Shown in pieces: positions 55,038 through 63,956 of a stretch of 64,000 nt of DNA. Each line of letters begins with the position of its first letter. Positions within the stretch are counted from its first letter, which is position 1. The notes under the pieces are model-generated. The model made no database searches and was not told where the DNA came from. It saw only the letters and a program-made list of their open reading frames with translations. The stretch spans positions 11,806,857 to 11,870,856 of the forward strand of contig NC_088178.1 of assembly GCF_028769735.1 (NCBI RefSeq). The letters are read 5' to 3'. Source of the DNA: Zonotrichia leucophrys gambelii (taxonomy: Eukaryota > Chordata > Aves > Passeriformes > Passerellidae). Made by a program: the position numbers and the translations under genes.

Positions 55038-55932
55038 CTAAGGAAAAATAAAGAGTGGACGTTGCACAATAGAGAACACTGAGAGTAGATGTAATTTCCC
55101 CATCCTTATGTATCATTTATATAATACTAGAAAATTACTAAGCAAAGAGGGGAAAACTGGAAAGAAAACTGCTGATGTAATGAGATTAATGTTAAAAAAG
55201 ATTAGAAAAATAATTATGCTAAAGCATCAACTGAAAAGCTGATGTTGCAAAATTTTGCTCCTTTGTCCTTACTTTTATATGAAAAGCTTGTTTTGATTTT
55301 ATTCCATCTTCTTTTTGCAGATTCAAAGGCTATATCTGCAATATCTAAAACTTGCTGTTCCTGTTTTCACAGTGGAACTTTCCTTTGCAAACATTAGAGA
55401 GGTTGGAAAAGGAGTGTTTATGTGCCCTCTGCTGGAAATGCAGCACTGGCAGCACTGGCAAAAAAATGGTTCCTCTCCACCCAGAGACCAGCTTCATCAT
55501 GGATTCAGCAGGTACCCACCACACAGGCTGGATTTTGTTTAATGAACCTAGTCAAAATAAACTTTGTCTCAGTTGCTCAGCATTGACTTACTCTTCTGTG
55601 TAAATGCTGGGATCCAAAAACTGAAGTAAATAAAAAGTATCTCTGTGTAAATCAGTGAAACTATGCTTTAGAAAACTGTTAAAGTTGAATTATACTGTTA
55701 GACATGGGACTAGTGAAATTTGCATTGCTGCATTCACAGACAGAGGCACTGTGTACACCAGCCACCCCCAGGACAGTGAGGAAGCAAAGGAGCTGCCAAA
55801 ACCACTGAACATATCCAGCCCCATTACTACTCTTACCCTTCTTCTGAAGGCATTCCTCCCCACAACTGACATTACCAGAAAACGTTACTTTTCCTTAAGA
55901 ATTCACTTCTATTCCTTGACTACAGTCCATAA

Positions 55933-55957
55933 TTTTGTTTTTTTTGTTTTTTTTTTT
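55933..55957. repeat. T-rich run
   Basis: Near-homopolymeric T with single G interruptions. Confidence 0.85.
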
Positions 55958-57484
55958 GAGGGAAGACTTCCACAGGGATTCATTGATCTGACTGAAACAC
56001 ATATTTTTCCAGCAGTTTTGCAATAACTTTCTAGTTAAAATAATAGCACTTACAAGAGAGATTTTCTTGCAGTCTTCCAGTGCTACTACTTTTTTAACCC
56101 AGGTCCAGCTGTGCTGTTAAGCCAGCATCTTAACTCAGAATTCTAGCTAGTGTAGGAAAAAGCATGATTAGTTAAAGCTGACAGGAACAACCTGCTAATT
56201 AACATGCAGATTGTATTCTAAAATCATGCCACTTCTTTTGCCTGCTCTGCATTTAGCTTATCTCCTCCCATAAGCTGACTCAGACCAGCCAAACCTCAAA
56301 GATCCCAGATGTTTTTCCAAAAACAACCTTTAGGATTATGAGGCATATATGCAGCATTGCTCTTTGTGCTGCTCTCTGTATGCATTGGACATTAATGCAG
56401 TTAGTCTGGGTGGTAATGAATCTTTAGCATTCAGATGGTGTGCATTATCATCATGAAAAATGAAAAATACTGCACTGGCCATCATGCAGCACTTCTGGGC
56501 TTGGCTTCACCTTGTGAGAGACTTCATCCTTTGTGCATTTTTTTTCTTACTAAATAAAAACTACACCATATTCAAAACTAACACAGCTGTCTCCTAATTA
56601 TCTTCTCTACATGATGCTTTGATCTTGCTAGTCTTATGTCTATTAAAGAATTTTTTTAATAATTTGCTTTCCTCAAAGTAAAATTTCACACACACAACCC
56701 CAAGGAGGCTGTTACTGAATTGCATCCTATGGGCTTCACTTTCATAACAAAATTTACACTGCAGAAACATAGGTTGGTAAACACATTTAAATAAAACCTT
56801 AGCCTGTCCTCTTCTACCTTTCATGCTGTTATTGTAAATTAATTTTTAATCAGTTCCTTCCCCAGATACATTCCCCCTTTAAACATATACTTATCACATA
56901 CTGTTAAAAGCATTTCTAAAATGGCAATTTAAACATTGTGCCAAAGCTGCCCCTTAGCAGCCCTCTAATTCACATTTATCTCTGGTATCACCTTCAACTA
57001 TGGTGTTCTTCCTTTTAACAAGGTGCTACAGGGTATTTGGGCTGTGCTTTGGATTGCAGTCCATCTCTGCCTTCTGAGCTTGCAGAAAGGGATTCTCTGT
57101 AAAACAGGAGGCTTTCAGAGCTGCAAAGAGCAGCTGGGGATCATCTATTTATTTATCATCAAATTTAGAAAGTTTCTCCCAATATTTTACATGTATCAAA
57201 ACATACAAGTATCTTGAAAAGCCAGCTTGCTGCGCTGCTACAAAGTTGGTTCCTGCTCTGCATGACTGAAGCTCTCTCTTACAGAAAAGGAGAGGAAGAG
57301 GTCAACGATTCCTAATACATAAAAAGGACAAAAGACACAGCTAACACTGCTTAGCAACTGTCTTTCCATTCTAAACTCTCCCATTGCTGCTCATTGCCAG
57401 GTTTTAGGCATTTTGCCTTCATTTAACACTGAGTTGTCTGCTTTAGGTTTTTTGGGGGTTTTTTGCAGGGGAGAGGGGAGAAGG

Positions 57485-57540
57485 AAAAAAAAAAAAAAAG
57501 AAAAACCCAACCAACCAAAAAGACAAAACAAAACCAAAAC
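57485..57540. repeat. A15 tract and A/C low-complexity run
   Basis: A15 is followed by AAAAACCCAACCAACC-like sequence; just before it are T/G-rich and purine-rich runs. This is simple-sequence drift. Confidence 0.8.
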
Positions 57541-59690
57541 CACAAGGGGTCTCAAAATCACCTTCTCATCTCTGCAAATTTATCTCCTTCACTGGGAAGT
57601 TCTAACATCTCTACCTTTGAAATGGGTCCAGCTGAGAAATGTACTTTTGTTGGACCTGGGCACCACTAAAACCTGACTAAATCCTTCCAAAACCTTCACC
57701 AATGCTAACTAATAAAAAATGCAATGGACTTTAGTGGTTGAATTATGTGAGATTCCATCAGACATCACATTCCAACTCTTCCTGCCGGGCAATGAATCCA
57801 TACAAACCCCAGCTGCAGACAAGGCTGCAACACCCAGGATGGGACTTCCCAGGAGTCACCTCTCAAAGTCAGAGCTCCCCTGGGGTGCAAGGGGTACTCA
57901 GGGCTTCCTCACTTCTGCAGAGTTTGGCTTTACAGCTTTGGCATTACACCCAGGCAGCCTCCATGAAGTGATGGCATGATAACAATGGAAGGTACCTGGA
58001 AATACAAGCGCATTTTGCAGAAACATTGGTATTGCTATTATATTCTCTATCAGGCCAACTTCCACTGCAAATCCTCAGAGTCTTGCCATTAAAATGAACA
58101 CTAACAAAATTAAATATTTCAGGTTAACAGCTGTTTCAAATCATCTAGGGGGAGGCTCAGCAGAGGATTTGGGGTCCAGTGCAGATTTATTCTTTAGAAC
58201 AAAGATGTGAAATACTTACTAGCAGTAAGTAGCAGTACATTTCTAAGCTATTGCCAAGAATGTCTGGGCCAATAAAATTAAATAAACACATAGCAACAGG
58301 CATCCAACTTCTGACCTGATGATTTTTGGACCAAGGTGATTGTATGCGTTTTTACACGCTGACTGTGTCCAGGAGGGGATGGAAGGAAAATGTTAAGTAA
58401 TTGTGACTGAGGCAGAAGTTGTTCCCTTTCAATTCATGATCAGCTGACAAAAACTGATGGCACAGCACAGAACCAAGCATCATTAATCCCACCTAGTTAC
58501 TTACCTCCAGTGTATACTCTGTACTTTAACTGTTACTGCTGTTCTAAAAGGAAATGAAATAAATCCCAGAGGGACACGGATTTCTGTAATGACTTATACA
58601 GCTCCAGTTGACTCAAGCTGTGTGCAGGCTATTTCTAGAGACTTAACATCTTACTGACAAAACCATAGAGGTTACGGATGGATGATATCTGCTAAGCCAT
58701 CTGTTCTGTTTCACTGCCAAGGCAAAACTCTTCCTACTGCATATTTATTTGACTTTTACAGTAGTTCTAAATACTCAAGTGAATGGAACTTCCCCTGTTC
58801 CCCAGGGGAGGTTGGGCTCACTACAGAATACTTTTCATTGGCAGGATTTTTTTCTGCTGTTAAGCCTAAGCTCCCTCTTTTTAATTGCATCCCAAGACCT
58901 TCCCTGACCTCCATGCATGTGCCTATCTCCACGTTACAGCACACAGGGAAGAGAAGCCATCCATATTTGGTTGATTTGATTTATAAAAACATAAAAGTTT
59001 TTAAAAGAGTGCGTATGCAGAGGGTCTCAGACAAAATATCATCTACTGTCCTCCCAGAGAATGTCAGGACAGTGAAGCCTCAAATTTCTCATGTTTGAGC
59101 AATAATTATTGCAATTTTATTCAACAGTTCTAGTAGGTGGAGACAGACTACAGTTTCAGGGCACCCTCTCTCATCCACATGAAGGCAGCAGCAGCTTATT
59201 CTAGGCCAGAAGCTCTGCAGAGGCACAGCAGGCAGGCAGCTCCCAGCTCTCTGATTGTGGAGGGTGGAGGAGGACACAATGCAGAGACAGAGCAGAGCTG
59301 GCTGGAGTGTCCCAGCCATCAGCCTTGTGTCACCACAGACTGACAGCTGACCCAGTGTCACACTTCCCACAGGATGCTCACACAGGTTCAAAGTCACACC
59401 TCAAGTCCCAGCATTATTGCCAGGCTGTCTGAAACTCTCCAGGCAGCATTTTAGTGTAGCCCTTGTGGCTTCAATTGCTACAGGTCAACCATCCTCAAAT
59501 CTGGAGTTCTGACGGAAGGATTTTGTATTGCTGTACATCTGCACTGACTACCTTTTGTTCCCCTCAAAACTGACCAAGATCTGACACCTTTAATGCTTTC
59601 CCTGTGCATCTTTCCCTGTGCATAGGTTGTTCTCCAATGTAAAACACTTTGTCCTGTAATAAGGTTAACAACAAGGGGGTTTTACCCCTA

Positions 59691-59696
59691 ATCAGC
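59691..59696 (+). repeat. 5' target-site duplication (ATCAGC)
   Basis: ATCAGC directly precedes the 5' LTR and recurs directly after the 3' LTR. Six bases is the spacing known for alpha- and betaretroviral integrases. Confidence 0.9.
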
Positions 59697-59921
59697 TGTC
59701 GGATCTCAAGATCTCAGTCCTGAGATCTGAGCCTCCGAGACCAGCTTGGGGGTCTCGGGAGTCCTGGAATGTTGCCAGAAGTGTCTGGTAGCTGGACTTT
59801 AACCCTACACAGGAGACGACAAGGATGAGGGCTTCACCGGGTGAATGGTGAAGGGATTAGCTAATTAGAGGGTGAGACACAAGGTTTAAGATTTATGTAC
59901 AGGGGGGTTTAGAGGAGTAAG

Positions 59922-60143
59922 ATGGAGGAATTGGGGTGTGTCCTGTCCTCCTCCTTCTTCCTCCTCTCCTCCATCTTCTTTGGCCACGGTGGCACCTTTC
60001 TATTGGTTATTACTAAGAGTACACCGAGTTATAACAATAGATGGTATTGGGGAAAAATGATAAATATTGTATACGTAGCAAAGGGTATAAAGATACGTGG
60101 CTGCCTGGAGGGCAGACAGAGTGTGCCCATGGCTGACTGCTGA
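59922..60143 (+). other. 73-codon frame inside the 5' LTR
   Basis: An ATG-started frame has a hydrophobic, signal-like N-terminal third. It is also intact in the 3' LTR (62497-62718). The TATA box lies inside it, so LTR-initiated RNA could carry it only from the 3' copy. No known family is recognised; it is probably fortuitous. Confidence 0.2.
60086..60091 (+). promoter_or_regulatory. LTR TATA box
   Basis: TATAAA lies about 100 bases before the AATAAA signal, the usual order in retroviral U3/R. Confidence 0.75.
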
Positions 60144-60187
60144 GCAGATCTCTGCTGGCTGAAAGAACATCTTTTAGATAAACAATT

Positions 60188-60193
60188 AATAAA
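60188..60193 (+). terminator. LTR polyadenylation signal
   Basis: AATAAA lies downstream of the TATA box in the 5' LTR, and the same arrangement recurs in the 3' LTR. Confidence 0.75.
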
Positions 60194-60330
60194 CATAAAA
60201 CCAGAAAGAAGAACTGAAGCCTCTTCTCGTCTTTCGATACCCGGGTGCCCCAAGGTCACCCAGGGCCTTTCCAGGCCCCTCAAACAGCCGAAATAAAAGG
60301 CCACTTGGCGGTCCCTGGCTGGGCTCCACC

Positions 60331-60407
60331 ACCACAACCTTTCGGGGGAAGATAAACCGGACATTTTGGCTTCCACTGGGTGAGCTCTGACCACCACAAC
60401 CTTTCGG
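60331..60407 (+). repeat. Duplicated module across the U5/leader boundary
   Basis: ACCACAACCTTTCGG occurs at 60331-60345 (U5) and again at 60393-60407 (leader), each after a related GGG(T)GAGCTC- or GGGCTCC-like run. The 3' LTR holds a similar CACAACCTTTCGG only inside U5. This suggests a tandem duplication of about 62 bp. Confidence 0.6.
60364..60390 (+). promoter_or_regulatory. Probable primer-binding site
   Basis: A TGG begins 3 bases after the LTR end (60367), the canonical start of a tRNA primer site. The following bases do not match any tRNA 3' end I can recall, so the primer is unassigned and the site may be degenerate. Confidence 0.4.
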
Positions 60408-60642
60408 AGGGGGGCACCACCACCACCTTCAAAGCCCTGAAGAAAAAAGAGAGAAGAAGAGAAAAAAAAAGCCAGCAGAGACTGCAAAAAACCAGCAGTC
60501 ACTGAGAAATCCACCTCTCAGTTTCTGCCGAAGAGAATTCGTAGCAGAACAGCCCGGACTGGAACCAGAAGGCGCCCTGGGTCCACCTCTCGTGATCTGC
60601 TGGACAGATCGAGACGTCCAGACTGCTCTGGCGACAGATTTG

Positions 60643-60648
60643 GTAAGA
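60643..60648 (+). promoter_or_regulatory. Candidate leader splice donor
   Basis: TTTG|GTAAGA matches the donor consensus 280 bases after the 5' LTR, where simple retroviruses place the envelope donor. A candidate acceptor with a CTAAC branch-like motif ends at 61698. Confidence 0.45.
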
Positions 60649-60742
60649 AAGCCTGAAAATAAGAACATGGGAGGCACACCTTCCCAGGAACAACGGGAAA
60701 TTTTGTCCACCTTATAAGGTGTGACACAAACATACAAAAATT

Positions 60743-60876
60743 AATTAGCTCTGGCCTTAAAAGGCCAGGAAGAAATAACCCCGAGACGCACCAGACGTCC
60801 GGGGGGGGGACTCTCTGAAAGAGAGGGGGGAGCAAGGCTCCAGGAAAGAAAAAATTAGCTCTGGCCTTAAAAGGCC
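60743..60876 (+). repeat. Two 24-bp direct repeats with hairpin cores
   Basis: The same 24 bases occur at 60743-60766 and 60853-60876. Each contains GGCCTTAAAAGGCC, able to form a short hairpin. Between them is CTCTC-tgaaa-GAGAG (60811-60825). Paired leader hairpins are typical of RNA dimerisation or packaging regions; that role is an inference here. Confidence 0.75.
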
Positions 60877-60879
60877 GAG

Positions 60880-61640
60880 TGGAAAATGCTCTTGGAAAAA
60901 AAAAAAAAAGAGCAAGAAATATTATTAAAACACCCGGTCCCAAAATCCAGAAACCCTGGGAAACTCCCAAAAAGCGTCCAGAAAGCCCAGAGAGCATGGA
61001 GGACTCAGGACCGAGGGGGGAGAGCAGGGGGGGGAAGAAAAAGGGATCAGGGGAGGCGCTTTCTCGCGGCGGCGGAGCAGGCGGGGAGCGCGGCTGAAGA
61101 AAAAACAAAAGACGCGTGTTCAGATACGGCTTTGCTAAGCTCAGGGCCGGGGGGTGCAGCGGCCCCGGGGGCCGGCAAGGCAGCAGAAACGCGCACGGCG
61201 GGCAAAACTCGCAAAAAACCCGGGGGGAGAAGCCACAAACCAAAGCCGGGGCGTCTGACCCATGCAGCGAAATTAGGGGAATTGCGCAATCCCAGAAAAG
61301 CTGCGGGAGACGCGGGGGGCGCGCGGTTGTGACGCAAAAAAAAAACCCGGTGCGAGTCGCGGCAGAGCGCGGGTGCAGGCGGAAGCGGCCACACACACTG
61401 ACGAAAGGCCACACACACACACACAGCGTCGGAGGAGGCGGAGACAGAGCAGGGGCAGACCGAGGGGGAAAATTCAGAGGCGGAAAAAAAAAAAAGGAGA
61501 GGAAAAAATTACCTCGGGAGAGACAGAGGGCAGCTCGGAAAGCACGCATGCGCCGAGCGCGGGCGGGGCGGGCCAGACCCCCGGTGACGTCTCAGGCGAG
61601 GAGGGGCCCTCTCCAGACTTGGTGCCTTTGGTAAAAACCC
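60880..61640 (+). other. CpG-rich ERV interior, no recognised gene
   Basis: This is strongly GC- and CpG-rich with G and A runs and a short CA repeat near 61410. Plus-strand frames of 148 and 172 codons overlap, are arginine/glycine-rich and have no gag or polymerase motif. It may be an expanded leader, a degenerate gag start or a captured host CpG-rich segment. Confidence 0.6.
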
Positions 61641-61909
61641 TCGGAGTCCAAGCCTCTCCCCTCCCGGGGAGGTGTGTGTTTTCTAACCCTATTGTCAGTT
61701 GAATCAAAAACTAGGTAACCCCTGAGTGAGCTTGCAAACAGCAACAATCGCGGAACAAAGAGGCAGTTGTCAGCAGAGCTACAGCATCATTTCGTAACAA
61801 GTCTGCAACTATCCAGCGATTTTCCTCAACAAGATATAAGAAGAAACGAATACTCAGACAAAAGTCGGGACTCAGACTGCAAAGGACAACTCAGAAGAGA
61901 AACAAGAGA

Positions 61910-62012
61910 AACGAAAGACTCTGGGGGGTTTTTCTCTTTGGGGTCTTGAATATTTCTGTATAAGAACGAAAGACTAGGAGGTTTTCTCCTTGGGATCTTG
62001 AATTGCAATAAG
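61910..62012 (+). repeat. Imperfect tandem duplication, about 50 bp
   Basis: Unit 1 (61910-61964) and unit 2 (61965-62012) both run AACGAAAGACT, then a GG(A)GGTTTTTCTC-like run, then TCTTGAAT. Several substitutions and gaps separate them, so it is older than the 45-bp duplication downstream. Confidence 0.75.
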
Positions 62013-62076
62013 CAATGGGGTAAATTTATCTATTACAGGGAAAACTGACAAAGGATCATATATTGATCAGCTGGTA

Positions 62077-62166
62077 GATTTCTTTGACATTTCTCCCATT
62101 TGGAGAGGAATTTTAAGGGCAGATTTCTTTGACATTTCTCCCATTTGGAGAAGAATTTTAAGGGTA
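62077..62166 (+). repeat. 45-bp in-frame tandem duplication
   Basis: Units 62077-62121 and 62122-62166 differ at only two positions and add exactly 15 codons to the envelope-like frame. Confidence 0.92.
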
Positions 62167-62258
62167 GGATTTTATGTTGTAATAATTCTCCTAGTCCTCA
62201 TCCATGTCGTCCCAGATGCCATGAATCGGATTGTAAAAGAGGTTTTCTTGGGGCAAAC

Positions 62259-62270
62259 AGAAGGGGGAGA
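62259..62270 (+). promoter_or_regulatory. Polypurine tract
   Basis: AGAAGGGGGAGA lies immediately before the 3' LTR start, as expected for the plus-strand primer. Confidence 0.9.
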
Positions 62271-62660
62271 TGTCGGATCTCAAGATCTCAGTCCTGAGAT
62301 CTGAGCCTCCGAGACCAGCTTAGGGGGCTCGGGACTCCTGGAATGTTGCCAGAAGTGTCTGGTAGCTGGACTTTAACCCTACACAGGAGACGACAAGGAT
62401 GAGGGCTTCACCGGGGTGAATGGTGAAGGGATTAGCTAATTAGAGGGTGAGACACAAGGTTTAAGATTTATGTACAGGGGGGTTTAGAGGAGTAAGATGG
62501 AGGAATTGGGGTGTGTCCTGTCCTCCTCCTTCTTCCTCCTCTCCTCCATCTTCTTTGGCCACGGTGGCACCTTTCTATTGGTTATTACTAAGAGTACACC
62601 GAGTTATAACAATAGATGGTATTGGGGAAAAATGATAAATATTGTATACGTAGCAAAGGG

Positions 62661-62666
62661 TATAAA
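62661..62666 (+). promoter_or_regulatory. 3' LTR TATA box
   Basis: TATAAA in the position equivalent to the 5' LTR; it could drive transcription to the right of the element, toward the CpG island. Confidence 0.7.
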
Positions 62667-62762
62667 GATACGTGGCTGCCCGGAGGGCAGGGACAGTGTG
62701 CCCATGGCTGACTGCTGAGCAGATCTCTGCCGGCTGAAAGAACATCTTTTAGATAAACAATT

Positions 62763-62768
62763 AATAAA
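62763..62768 (+). terminator. 3' LTR polyadenylation signal
   Basis: AATAAA, equivalent to 60188 in the 5' LTR; it would end element transcripts. Confidence 0.75.
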
Positions 62769-62952
62769 CATAAAACCAGAAAGAAGAACTGAAGCCTCTT
62801 CTCGTCCTTCGATACGCGGGCTGCACCAAGGCCACCTCCGGGCCACCTCCGGGCCTCCCAGGCCCCTCAAACAGCCGAGATAATCCGGACACTTGGCGTC
62901 CCTGGACGGACCAGAATCATCACAACCTTTCGGGGGAAGATTAAACCGGACA

Positions 62953-62958
62953 ATCAGC
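62953..62958 (+). repeat. 3' target-site duplication (ATCAGC)
   Basis: Identical to 59691-59696, showing that both LTRs belong to one insertion event. Confidence 0.9.
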
Positions 62959-63740
62959 TTCCTACATCCTTGTTAATTTGTAGATTAAGTAACTGAGGTT
63001 AATCATTAGATTCAATGTCTGGCTTTGTCCTGGTTTTAATAACAGTAGCAGAATTCTTCTATGTATTTAAATCTCACTGAACTTGTAAACCTAAAACATC
63101 TAAAACCAAGTTGTTGATAATTGGTAACTTTTCTATGTAGCCTAAGGTTGGCATTTTTTTGCTGTGTTTTGTTCCCCCCTAGCAATGAAGCTGGCAAATG
63201 TAATTTCAGATAATTTCATTATAAATTGCCACTTTCACTATTTCTCACTGGTTTTGGAAGTATTGCTTGTTTCCAAGGAAGACAGTGGTCTATAGCAATA
63301 CTGAGAAATATTATTAATAGAGGTAAATTTGATACATGTATTTTAAACAGTTTAGTGCTGTGTCTAAGCACTATATACAAAGCCTCCATGAAAAATCCCA
63401 GGAACTTGGGGCAATTACTGTCTCCAATGATATTTCATAAGATTCAATGGCACATCCTAGTTAATCTAGACATAGACTTGCAGTCACAGCCCTGCAGGTA
63501 ATTTATAAAATCTATTGTCTCAACTTTTCTATTGCCTTACAAACGAAAATTTGGTAACAGTATCCTCTCTCCTGTTAACATCTCCATCTTTTTCTGACTA
63601 AATCAGAATAGTCAGAACAACAGAAATGCTAAATACCATTGAGTCTTAAAAGTTCTCCTATGAATAACGACATTTTATGACCTACTTTAGATTATTTTAA
63701 GTCCTTTCCCTGCATCCATTTGATTGTGTACCACACTTCT
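62959..63740. other. AT-rich spacer before CpG island
   Basis: No gene or repeat is recognised. If the right-edge gene is on the minus strand, this is the start of its first intron. Confidence 0.45.
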
Positions 63741-63748
63741 GCCTTTAC

Positions 63749-63956
63749 CAAAACACCGCGCGGGACCAGGGCGCTGCGCTCCGTAATTCCCTGCGTGCAG
63801 CGCGGGCAGCCCCGGATTCCCGGGAGCGGGAGGAGGAGCAGCGTCCGTCCCGCCGCCAGGTGTCGGTCGTGCCGCACCCGGGGAGCGATCGGCGGCCCGG
63901 GATCCATCCCGATCCATCCCACCCGCTCGCAGGCGGCGAGGGCCGCTGGGACCCAT
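63749..63956 (-). CDS. Possible first exon of a minus-strand gene
   Basis: At the exact left border of the CpG island the minus strand has GTTTTG|GTAAAGGC, a plausible donor with the last exon base at 63749. Upstream of it an ATG-started frame (from 63956) and a second one (from 63922) are open through the donor; both are rich in G, P, A and R as expected from composition. Start, frame and even strand are undecided. If right, the gene's introns extend left over the ERV and perhaps to the 54.9-kb and 24-kb candidates. Confidence 0.3.

Larger units (their letters stand above)
55038..59690. other. AT-rich non-coding sequence, no gene seen
   Basis: Low-complexity runs occur at 55933-55957 (T-rich) and 57485-57540 (A-rich with CC). 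The 123- and 138-codon plus-strand frames at 55655 and 58682 have no motif or splice support. Confidence 0.5.
59697..60363 (+). repeat. 5' LTR (667 bp)
   Basis: It begins TGTCGG and ends CCGGACA. U3 starts with a 9-bp inverted repeat with a 2-bp spacer (59709-59728) and later has a C/T-rich tract (59940-59972). TATAAA lies at 60086 and AATAAA at 60188, which places R at roughly 60115-60215 and U5 after it. The 3' copy is nearly identical through R, but U5 differs strongly. Confidence 0.95.
62002..62304 (+). pseudogene. Envelope transmembrane-tail remnant
   Basis: A 100-codon open frame without its own start runs through the polypurine tract and ends at a TGA in U3 (62302-62304). It has a charged and aromatic pre-membrane part, a hydrophobic stretch of about 15 residues (62167-62214) rich in V, I and L, and then a short basic tail. 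This layout and its position beside the 3' LTR are what is known for the end of retroviral envelope transmembrane subunits. The surface subunit, the fusion region and everything upstream are absent. A 45-bp in-frame duplication interrupts the pre-membrane part. The identity is inferred from architecture, not from a motif match. Confidence 0.5.
59697..62952 (+). mobile_element. Non-autonomous endogenous retrovirus, class II-like
   Basis: The element is 3,256 bp, with LTRs at 59697-60363 and 62271-62952 that start TG and end CA, and a 6-bp target duplication. A polypurine tract lies before the 3' LTR. Orientation is plus, from the TATA boxes, the polyadenylation signals and the envelope-like tail beside the 3' LTR. 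The 1,907-bp interior lacks any recognisable gag, protease, reverse transcriptase or integrase, so mobility would depend on proteins from another element. Much of the interior is GC- and CpG-rich. Class II (alpha/beta-like) is inferred from the 6-bp duplication. It may be an internally deleted provirus or a member of a short non-autonomous family; a family search would separate these. Confidence 0.92.
62271..62952 (+). repeat. 3' LTR (682 bp)
   Basis: It begins TGTCGG and ends CCGGACA. TATAAA lies at 62661 and AATAAA at 62763. U3 and R match the 5' copy with few changes. U5 has a duplicated CCACCTCCGGG unit (about 62831-62852) and many substitutions not in the 5' copy. Confidence 0.95.

Noticed and set aside
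61410..61426. CA repeat in the ERV core as a microsatellite locus
   Set aside because: Only a few units long; too short to list separately.
60518..61549. 343-codon antisense frame as a gene
   Set aside because: It lies antisense to the ERV leader and core, is rich in P, F, L and R from composition alone, and has no domain or promoter evidence; stops are rare in such GC-rich DNA.
61116..61634. 172-codon sense frame as viral gag
   Set aside because: It overlaps another open frame, is G/R/K-rich from G and A runs, and shows no capsid or zinc-knuckle motif.
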